From Candidatus Stygibacter frigidus (GTDB lineage: Bacteria > Cloacimonadota > Cloacimonadia > Cloacimonadales > TCS61), in assembly GCA_030765325.1 (NCBI GenBank), contig JAVCCT010000066.1, positions 1 to 12,476 of the forward strand: a DNA stretch of 12,476 nt, in the 5' to 3' direction. The notes below the pieces were generated by a model. The model did no database searches. It saw only the letters and a program-made list of their open reading frames with translations, and was not told where the DNA came from. A program made the position numbers and the translations under genes. Positions 7,702 to 12,476 of this stretch are shown in pieces. Within the stretch, counting starts at the first letter, position 1. Every line of letters starts with the position of its first letter.

Positions 7702-9483
7702 ATGAATAAATATCTAGCCCTTTTAATTTTCCTGCTTGTTGCTATTTATGCATCAGCAGCTGATTTGCAAGTTACTGCCTACGTTAATCGTACTACAGTG
7801 GGTATTAATGATAATATTCAATACACTATTGAAATTTCTGGTTCCGATGCAGATAAGATTGGCACTCCAAATTTACCGAAATTAAATGGTTTTGACAATC
7901 TGGGAGTTTCCACTTCTTCATCTTCAAGCTATACTTTGGTCAATGGCAACTTTGAATCCTCAGTTACAAAAAAATACCTATATTCTCTTCGTGCCAAAAG
8001 AATAGGGAAAATCTCCATTCCTTCTATCACGATTAAATATAAAAATCATTCTTATAAAACTGATGCCATAAATTTGAACGTTGTCCAGGGGAGTAATGAA
8101 CCTGCCCCATCTCAAGGAAGAATTAATAGTCCCTCTAAATCAACCAGTGGAAAGATGTCAGATAATATGTTCATCGATATTGATATTTCTGATCAGTCTC
8201 CCTATCAAAATGAAGCGGTAGAAGTTACATATACGCTGTATTCAAAATATAATGTTACTTCTCTTTCATTTAATGAAGAACCTTCCTTTATTGGTTTCTG
8301 GAAAGAAGATGTATTCACACCAAAAAGAATGGATGTTCAGCGTACTACCAGGAATGGTGAAATTTTTAATACCATGAAACTAAAAACTTATGCTATTTTC
8401 CCTTCTCAATCTGGCAGTATTTCTGTTGACCCTCTCAAAGTTGATGTAGATACCAGAACAGAATCCCGCAGTATATGGAGCTTTGGTAATACTAAGAAGT
8501 ATACCATTGCCAGCAATAAAATTAATTTTAATGTAAAAGAACTCCCAGCGGGAGCTCCAGCAAATTTCACTAATGCAATTGGTAATTTCCATCTTAATTC
8601 TTCTATCAGTGAAACAAATCTAAAAGTAGGTGATTCTTTCACTTATACTTTGGAAATTTCAGGAAGAGGTAATTTATCAAATATTGATATCGCTACTCTT
8701 CCGGAAATAAACCATCTGCGTTTTCTTGATCCAGAAACATCTACAGACATTAACTCAACCAAAATTAACGGTAAAAAAGTTATCCGTTATCTCGTAGTCG
8801 CTCAGGAACCAGGCACATTCACCATCCCATCTTTGACTTTTACTTATTTTGATCCTGACAATAGGAAATATATCACATTACGGTCAGACAAATATACCCT
8901 GAAAGTTAAGGAAGGGGATAATATTTACATTCCAGGAACTACATCACAGGCTTCTGTCCATCTTGAAGGTTCTGATATTGGCTTTATAATTGAAAATAGA
9001 GAAATGAAAAGTTTTAAACCATGGTTTGATTCAATTCTTTACTGGCTAATTCTCTTCTTTATTTTCATTTCTCTGCCCATCGCTTCTATGCTGATGAAAA
9101 GGCAAACACAAATAGCTGGAGATCTTGATTATCAGCGTCAGAAAAGAGCTAACAGAGTATTAAAAAAATACCTGAAACTTGCTTCTCAATATCATAAATC
9201 CAGTAATCCAGGTTTCTATTCTGCAGCACAAAGTGGATTAGAAAATTATCTAACTGATAAATTGAAAATAGCCCGAGGCAGTAGAAAAGAACAGATCATC
9301 GCTCAGGCAACCCATCTTGGATACCCAGTTGAGCTTGTTGAGAGGATCAATCTTATGTTCAATCGATGCAATGAAGCCAGATTTATGCCCGGAGGCTTCT
9401 CACAGGAAAATATCCAAACAGACTTCATCGCATTGCGCAATATTGTTGCTGATCTGGCAAAAACCAGAATCAAAGGTAAATAA
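7702..9483 (+). CDS. batD: BatD, membrane protein with extracytoplasmic beta domains
   Basis: A 593-residue BatD-type 'oxygen tolerance' protein. A signal peptide is at about 1-19 (MNKYLALLIFLLVAIYASA). A long beta-rich extracytoplasmic part (about 20-430) starts in the BatD manner with LQVTAYVNRTTVGINDNIQYTIEI-like strands and a second Ig-like unit near 300-400 (ETNLKVGDSFTYTLEISG). One membrane helix lies at about 445-465, then a basic helical cytoplasmic tail of about 130 residues. The Ser-rich stretch near 72-78 and the Pro/Ser linker near 133-150 look like flexible loops. The length matches the family. The ATG is 1 nt after the batC stop, and batE starts 1 nt after its own stop, so translation is probably coupled. 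Its role is likely envelope-side scaffolding or client binding for the Bat complex; no enzymatic motif is visible. Confidence 0.92.
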   Translation: MNKYLALLIFLLVAIYASAADLQVTAYVNRTTVGINDNIQYTIEISGSDADKIGTPNLPKLNGFDNLGVSTSSSSSYTLVNGNFESSVTKKYLYSLRAKRIGKISIPSITIKYKNHSYKTDAINLNVVQGSNEPAPSQGRINSPSKSTSGKMSDNMFIDIDISDQSPYQNEAVEVTYTLYSKYNVTSLSFNEEPSFIGFWKEDVFTPKRMDVQRTTRNGEIFNTMKLKTYAIFPSQSGSISVDPLKVDVDTRTESRSIWSFGNTKKYTIASNKINFNVKELPAGAPANFTNAIGNFHLNSSISETNLKVGDSFTYTLEISGRGNLSNIDIATLPEINHLRFLDPETSTDINSTKINGKKVIRYLVVAQEPGTFTIPSLTFTYFDPDNRKYITLRSDKYTLKVKEGDNIYIPGTTSQASVHLEGSDIGFIIENREMKSFKPWFDSILYWLILFFIFISLPIASMLMKRQTQIAGDLDYQRQKRANRVLKKYLKLASQYHKSSNPGFYSAAQSGLENYLTDKLKIARGSRKEQIIAQATHLGYPVELVERINLMFNRCNEARFMPGGFSQENIQTDFIALRNIVADLAKTRIKGK

Positions 9484-9484
9484 A

Positions 9485-10258
9485 ATGAAATATTTTCTGA
9501 TTATCATCAGCTTGTTTATCCTGATTTCACCTGTCATAGCAGAGAATACCGATATGATCACCAAAACTCTGGATGAAGCTATCGATGCTTATCATAATAA
9601 AGATTACGATACTGCCCTATCCAGTTTTTTATATCTTGAAAATAATAATGTTGTTAATGCCGATCTCTATTATAATATTGCGAATTGCTATTTCAGACAA
9701 AGTCAGATTGGCAAAGCTATTATTTATTATAAAAAAGCTCTTAAGGTTGATCCAGCTCATACTGCTGCAAATTCAAACTTGAAATTTATACTCACTCTCA
9801 CAAAAGATAAAATTGATAGTAGTGATAATGGCGCATTGTCACAATTTCTTCTCAGGATCTATCATTCCTTTGATCTTAATAAGGCTGCTCTTTTTACTGC
9901 TATCCTTTTCTTCATTCTCATTCTTCTTCTTATACTAATGCAAACAGTATTTCAGCACAGAGATAAATCTTTGCCCGTTTTTCTTATTTTTCTGGTTCTT
10001 ATTTTATTAGTAATTTCGGCTACAGTTTCATATATCAAATATCAGAATTTTCACTCTGCCCGGGATGCCGTTGTCACTTCTCAAACTGCCATCGGATATA
10101 GTGGACCAGGCACAGAATATACTCGCGTGTTCACTATTCATGAAGGCATGATCTGCCATATAGAAGAAACTAATGATAACTGGCTGCTAATAAAGCTTCC
10201 TAATGGTATAGGCGGATGGATAGAATCTGATCTGCTGGAGATAGTGAAGATCAAGTAG
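9485..10258 (+). CDS. batE: BatE, TPR and SH3 membrane protein
   Basis: Last gene of the Bat cluster, 257 residues. I start it at ATG 9485, 1 nt after the batD stop, with a ribosome-binding-like AAAGGT at 9473-9478. Starting at the in-frame ATG 9317 would add 56 residues overlapping batD and bury the signal peptide. Features in order: signal peptide 1-19 (MKYFLIIISLFILISPVIA), TPR repeats at about 27-93 (LYYNIANCYFRQSQIGKAIIYYKKAL), two membrane helices at about 134-153 and 164-182, and a C-terminal bacterial SH3-like domain at about 194-252 with GYSGPGTEYTRVFTIHEG and NWLLIKLPNGIGGWI. This TPR-TM-TM-SH3 order is that of BatE. SH3 domains of this type often contact peptidoglycan or protein. 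Its 3' end overlaps the opposite-strand ogt gene by 8 bp, leaving no intergenic terminator. Confidence 0.92.
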   Translation: MKYFLIIISLFILISPVIAENTDMITKTLDEAIDAYHNKDYDTALSSFLYLENNNVVNADLYYNIANCYFRQSQIGKAIIYYKKALKVDPAHTAANSNLKFILTLTKDKIDSSDNGALSQFLLRIYHSFDLNKAALFTAILFFILILLLILMQTVFQHRDKSLPVFLIFLVLILLVISATVSYIKYQNFHSARDAVVTSQTAIGYSGPGTEYTRVFTIHEGMICHIEETNDNWLLIKLPNGIGGWIESDLLEIVKIK

Positions 10259-10730
10259 ATTTATTGTTCTGCTCAAGCTCTAATAATAGCTTCTTCATGT
10301 GGGTTCCTCCGGCATAATTACCAATTTCACCAGATTTAAGAATTACTCTATGACAAGGGGTAATGAGCATGAGCTTATTCCTGCCTACTGCACTTGCCAC
10401 TGAGCGAACCGCCTCTGGCATCCCACATCTTTGAGCTAATTCTGAATATGAAATTGTCTCTCCATAAGGTATCTTACGCACCTCTTTCCATACTAATCCT
10501 TCAAACTGGCTGCCAATTTCATGAAAATTCAGATTAAAACTTTGTCTTTCTCCCTGAAAGTAATCCATAAGTTGTTCTCGCGCCCTTTTAAATACTTCTT
10601 CCTCTCCCCTGCTGCTGAAATTGTATCCTTCCTCAGCGCATTGCTTTTCAGTAAAATAAAGCTCACGTAGTTCAAGGTCTTTTATTTTAAGACAAATATT
10701 AATATCATCTATTCCGATTATGCATTTCAT
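10251..10730 (-). CDS. ogt: Methylated-DNA-protein-cysteine methyltransferase (O6-alkylguanine repair)
   Basis: Repairs O6-alkylguanine in DNA by moving the alkyl group irreversibly to its own cysteine. The 159-residue, single-domain form matches Ogt rather than the longer Ada fusion. Residues about 1-75 form the variable N-terminal domain and about 76-155 the conserved C-terminal domain. This contains FEGLVWKEVRKIPYGETISYSELA (76-99), the winged-helix recognition segment PEAVRSVASAVGRN, and the active site PCHRV (125-129) with C126. The usual NPxxIxxPCHR start is NKLMLITPCHR, a mild change, and YAGG (139-142) closes the fold. A Shine-Dalgarno GAGGAT at 10738-10743 supports the start. It lies only 15 nt after the tRNA-Gly 3' end on the same strand, so it is probably co-transcribed with it. 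Its stop lies inside batE. Confidence 0.95.
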   Translation of the reverse strand: MKCIIGIDDINICLKIKDLELRELYFTEKQCAEEGYNFSSRGEEEVFKRAREQLMDYFQGERQSFNLNFHEIGSQFEGLVWKEVRKIPYGETISYSELAQRCGMPEAVRSVASAVGRNKLMLITPCHRVILKSGEIGNYAGGTHMKKLLLELEQNNKST

Positions 10731-10737
10731 TGTTTAT

Positions 10738-10743
10738 ATCCTC
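10738..10743 (-). promoter_or_regulatory. Shine-Dalgarno of ogt next to tRNA CCA end
   Basis: Read on the minus strand, GAGGAT begins 2 nt after the encoded CCA of tRNA-Gly and is 7 nt from the ogt ATG. Endonucleolytic release of the tRNA would leave an ogt message that begins at or near this site. Confidence 0.65.
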
Positions 10744-10745
10744 AT

Positions 10746-10820
10746 TGGAGCGGGTGACGGGGATCGAACCCGCGACCCTCAGCTTGGGAAGCTGATGCTC
10801 TACCGCTGAGCTACACCCGC
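10746..10820 (-). tRNA. tRNA-Gly (anticodon CCC), CCA encoded
   Basis: A full cloverleaf reads on the minus strand: acceptor GCGGGTG pairs with CACCCGC, D arm GCTC/GAGC with a 7-nt loop, anticodon stem TCAGC/GCTGA enclosing loop TTCCCAA, a 5-nt variable loop, and T stem GCGGG/CCCGT around TTCGATC. The loop gives anticodon CCC, which reads GGG glycine codons. The discriminator is T, and CCA follows in the DNA; without CCA the gene is 72 nt (10749-10820). The acceptor start and the anticodon arm resemble other bacterial tRNA-Gly(CCC). It lies 51 bp after the upstream amidohydrolase stop and just before ogt on the same strand. I found no convincing promoter of its own in those 51 bp, so it may be read from the upstream gene. 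Confidence 0.97.
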
Positions 10821-10871
10821 TTATATTACAATTAATTAATTTCACTCAATAATAGGCAAGTAAATTTTCTC

Positions 10872-11654
10872 TTATAATAATTCTTTCTGGATCACTGGTA
10901 AACTACCTGCCAGTATCTCCCTCAGTCGTTTTGCTTTCAGCCAGTCTATCTCTCCAGTCCATTCATTCATAAATATCTTTTTAAACTCCAAAGCAATGCA
11001 GCACACCCTTTCACCATAGATATTATGCAGCCATCTGGAAAAATGACCCCCGTCAAATTTTACATTTATCCGCACATCCAGATTTCTACCAAAATAACCC
11101 TCACTCCGCAATTGCTCCACAATGTTATCTACAAGTGGAAACCACACTGAAGGCATGTTATTTGTGCCGATAATTATCTCTGGATTCTTCTCTGGATCAT
11201 CGTATCCTGCTCCTTCCCCACCTCGCTGGTGATTATAGGAATGCAGATCATAGATAAATATCCGCTCAAATTTTTCTAATAGCTTATCGACATGCTCCTG
11301 CACTGATTGATAATACCAATTATAACATTTCTTGCTGAATTCTATTTCTTCACTATCAGGTGTATTCACTCGAACCTGCAAACCCCACGCCTGCTGTTGA
11401 GTAATATAAAATGACCCATCTATTGGACGATTTAAATCCACTTGAAACCTGCTATAGTAAACTACTATCCGGTTTGATGCAATCTCTGTAAAATACCCCG
11501 TAAAGGGATCTTCCTCGTATAATCTCGCACCTTCAGATAGTGCCATATTCGCAGCAATAATCTTACTAAGCTTATGCCCATTATGAATTGCAGTGCATAC
11601 AACAGGCATCATATAATCAAATTCAAAGTCCGCTATTTTATAATTATTATTCAT
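10872..11654 (-). CDS. N-formylglutamate amidohydrolase-like protein
   Basis: A 260-residue cytoplasmic protein without signal peptide or membrane segment. It matches the N-formylglutamate amidohydrolase (HutG/FGase, zinc hydrolase) superfamily by its pattern of motifs: AIHNGH (22-27), SRFQVDLNRP (68-77), YDLHSYNH (135-142), NPEIIIGT (158-165), INVKFDGGHFSRWL (196-209) and CIALEFKKIFMNEWTG (219-234). Likely metal or catalytic residues are among H24, H27, D136, H138, H204 and E223. In classical members the enzyme releases formate and glutamate at the end of histidine breakdown. No hut gene is nearby, so I do not assign that pathway. Relatives in this superfamily act on other amides, including glutamate-containing polymers. 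The start has a good Shine-Dalgarno (GGGAGA, 11660-11665). The gene lies upstream of tRNA-Gly on the same strand. Confidence 0.85.
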   Translation of the reverse strand: MNNNYKIADFEFDYMMPVVCTAIHNGHKLSKIIAANMALSEGARLYEEDPFTGYFTEIASNRIVVYYSRFQVDLNRPIDGSFYITQQQAWGLQVRVNTPDSEEIEFSKKCYNWYYQSVQEHVDKLLEKFERIFIYDLHSYNHQRGGEGAGYDDPEKNPEIIIGTNNMPSVWFPLVDNIVEQLRSEGYFGRNLDVRINVKFDGGHFSRWLHNIYGERVCCIALEFKKIFMNEWTGEIDWLKAKRLREILAGSLPVIQKELL

Positions 11655-11893
11655 TATATTCTCCCAGACAAATTTTGCTTCTCAATTCCAATCTTGTAAA
11701 GCTAATTCTATTTATCCTAATTATCCGCTTTTCTCCCTAATGCTAAAATCCATTTCGGGAATACACTGAACTCACGGAAGGAAGAGAAAACGATAAGATA
11801 AAAAGAGTAAGGATATTTGTTTTTATAGTTTTGTCTAATTTTCTCAATTTCACAATTTCGATTTAATTAACCGCGAAAAGCGCGAATGGGGTG
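11655..11893. other. Intergenic region with decayed short repeats
   Basis: This 239-bp stretch separates the serine hydrolase fragment from the amidohydrolase. I see no gene or RNA in it. Two pieces differ from the AT-rich background. At 11763-11790 an ACACTGAACTCACGGAAG motif is followed by purine-rich sequence. At 11872-11889 there is a direct repeat with 9-nt period, CGCGAAAAG then CGCGAATGG. Both resemble the short-period 'CACGAA/CACGGAA'-like sequences I have seen scattered between genes in environmental bacterial genomes. That resemblance is from memory. No terminator hairpin with a T run is evident for the minus-strand gene that ends at 11894. Confidence 0.45.
11672..11700 (-). promoter_or_regulatory. 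Possible sigma-70-like promoter of the amidohydrolase gene
   Basis: On the minus strand, TTTACA (11695-11700) and CAAAAT (11672-11677) are 17 nt apart. They match five and four of the six bases of the standard -35 and -10 boxes. Transcription would start close to the ribosome binding site at 11660-11665, leaving a very short leader. The region is AT-rich, so chance matches are likely. Confidence 0.2.
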
Positions 11894-12476
11894 TCAATCC
11901 CTGGTTCTTATTTCTAAATATTCTTTTGCTAAAGTTGGTTCGCTTTTACTCTTAAGCAGATTTTCAAAGAAAGTAAATTCACTTTCTTTTATATAGTATT
12001 TGTCTTTACGGGTATTAATTACATCATCATATTTATTGTTAGCTTCAATTTTTCCTGAATCAATCAAGGATTTAAAAACAGCAAATGCGCCAGACATTTT
12101 TGTTAATTCATATTCTTCATCATAAAGAATTGAAAGTATTGGGGAGGCGATCGCGCTTGGCCATTTTATCACTATTTGATTTTCATAAACCATTTCTTTT
12201 ACATTACGAAGTGCTACAATTAAAATAGTGTCTTTTTCAATTCTTTGCGTATGGCTTTGAAAACCGTTCATACTTCCTTCAAGATTTTGACATATTATCT
12301 TTTTAGAACCGCTTCCGTATAAGTATTTTGTCGTATGCCAGCCATATCCATTGAAGAAGAGTTCTTTACTCTTTTTTGATAATAGCTTTTCTGTATATAA
12401 AGCCTGGTCAAATAAATATAGATCTTCAACAGTTGATAATAGCTGACCGGCACCCAGGCAAAAGGACATATCCAGA
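11894..12476 (-). CDS. Serine hydrolase (beta-lactamase/PBP-like), C-terminal part only
   Basis: The frame stays open to the right edge, so the N-terminal part, including any SxxK and YxN motifs, lies outside. Residues are counted from the first in-window Met at 12469, which is not the start. The GAGQLLSTVEDLYLFDQALYTEKLLSKKSKELFF block (6-39) is the AGGLxSTxxDLxxWxxALxxxxLLS region of class C beta-lactamase-related esterases and peptidases. NGYGW (40-44) and SMNGFQSHTQRI (66-77) also fit. The third active-site motif, normally H/K-x-G before this point, reads LEG (63-65), so the basic residue is absent. The C-terminal extension (about 100-191), with KYYIKESEFTFFENLL, resembles tails of this group but stops early at RTRD. 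The family call is good. Activity is doubtful, and a decaying gene is possible. Confidence 0.75.
   Translation of the reverse strand, partial: LDMSFCLGAGQLLSTVEDLYLFDQALYTEKLLSKKSKELFFNGYGWHTTKYLYGSGSKKIICQNLEGSMNGFQSHTQRIEKDTILIVALRNVKEMVYENQIVIKWPSAIASPILSILYDEEYELTKMSGAFAVFKSLIDSGKIEANNKYDDVINTRKDKYYIKESEFTFFENLLKSKSEPTLAKEYLEIRTRD

Noticed and set aside
9317..9484. Upstream in-frame ATG for batE
   Set aside because: The added 56 residues overlap batD in another frame and hide the signal peptide that begins at ATG 9485.
10821..10871. TTGAGT with TAATAT as a tRNA-Gly promoter
   Set aside because: The -10-like box would sit directly against the tRNA start, so transcription would begin inside the tRNA; the spacing is also only 15 nt.
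11870..11886. CGC-GAAAA-GCG as a terminator hairpin
   Set aside because: The stem is only about 3 bp and no T run follows on the minus strand, where it would need to act.

Overview
The window looks like a chromosomal segment of an AT-rich bacterium, probably in or near the Fibrobacteres-Chlorobi-Bacteroidetes (FCB) assemblage. The main reason is a complete aerotolerance-type (Bat) operon in the order typical of that group. The low GC, the encoded CCA on the tRNA and the style of the ArgRS would also fit Candidatus Cloacimonadota. That placement is inference; no taxonomic marker was searched.

Layout. Plus strand, 1-10258: a 5'-truncated arginyl-tRNA synthetase gene (argS), a small YfcE-like metallophosphoesterase, then moxR, a DUF58/vWA gene, a membrane protein I cannot name ('BatX' here), batA, batB, batC, batD and batE. 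Every gap in this block is 17 bp or less and two junctions overlap or nearly touch the next start, so the ten genes probably form one transcription unit. Minus strand, 12476-10251: the C-terminal part of a beta-lactamase-fold serine hydrolase (cut by the window edge), a 239-bp intergenic stretch with decayed short repeats, an N-formylglutamate amidohydrolase-like gene, tRNA-Gly(CCC) with encoded CCA, and an O6-alkylguanine-DNA alkyltransferase (ogt). The two blocks converge, and batE and ogt overlap by 8 bp at their 3' ends.

How the genes may work together. MoxR AAA+ ATPases are thought to act on partners that carry von Willebrand A (vWA) domains. Here one MoxR is encoded with three vWA proteins: the soluble DUF58 protein and membrane-anchored BatA and BatB. 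It also comes with TPR proteins (BatC, BatE) and beta-domain membrane proteins (BatX, BatD). This suggests an envelope-spanning chaperone or assembly complex: ATPase and DUF58 protein in the cytoplasm, vWA domains at the membrane, and TPR and beta domains outside. The Bat name comes from Bacteroides aerotolerance; the exact substrate is not settled.

I see no insertion sequence, CRISPR array, prophage gene or plasmid function. The Bat operon itself is a known type. The points most worth a second look are the missing HIGH signature in ArgRS, the tRNA-Gly/ogt junction where the ogt ribosome binding site starts 2 nt after the tRNA CCA, the altered metal-binding motif of the phosphoesterase, the shared C-terminal module of BatX and BatD, and the eroded serine hydrolase bordered by repeat-like sequence.
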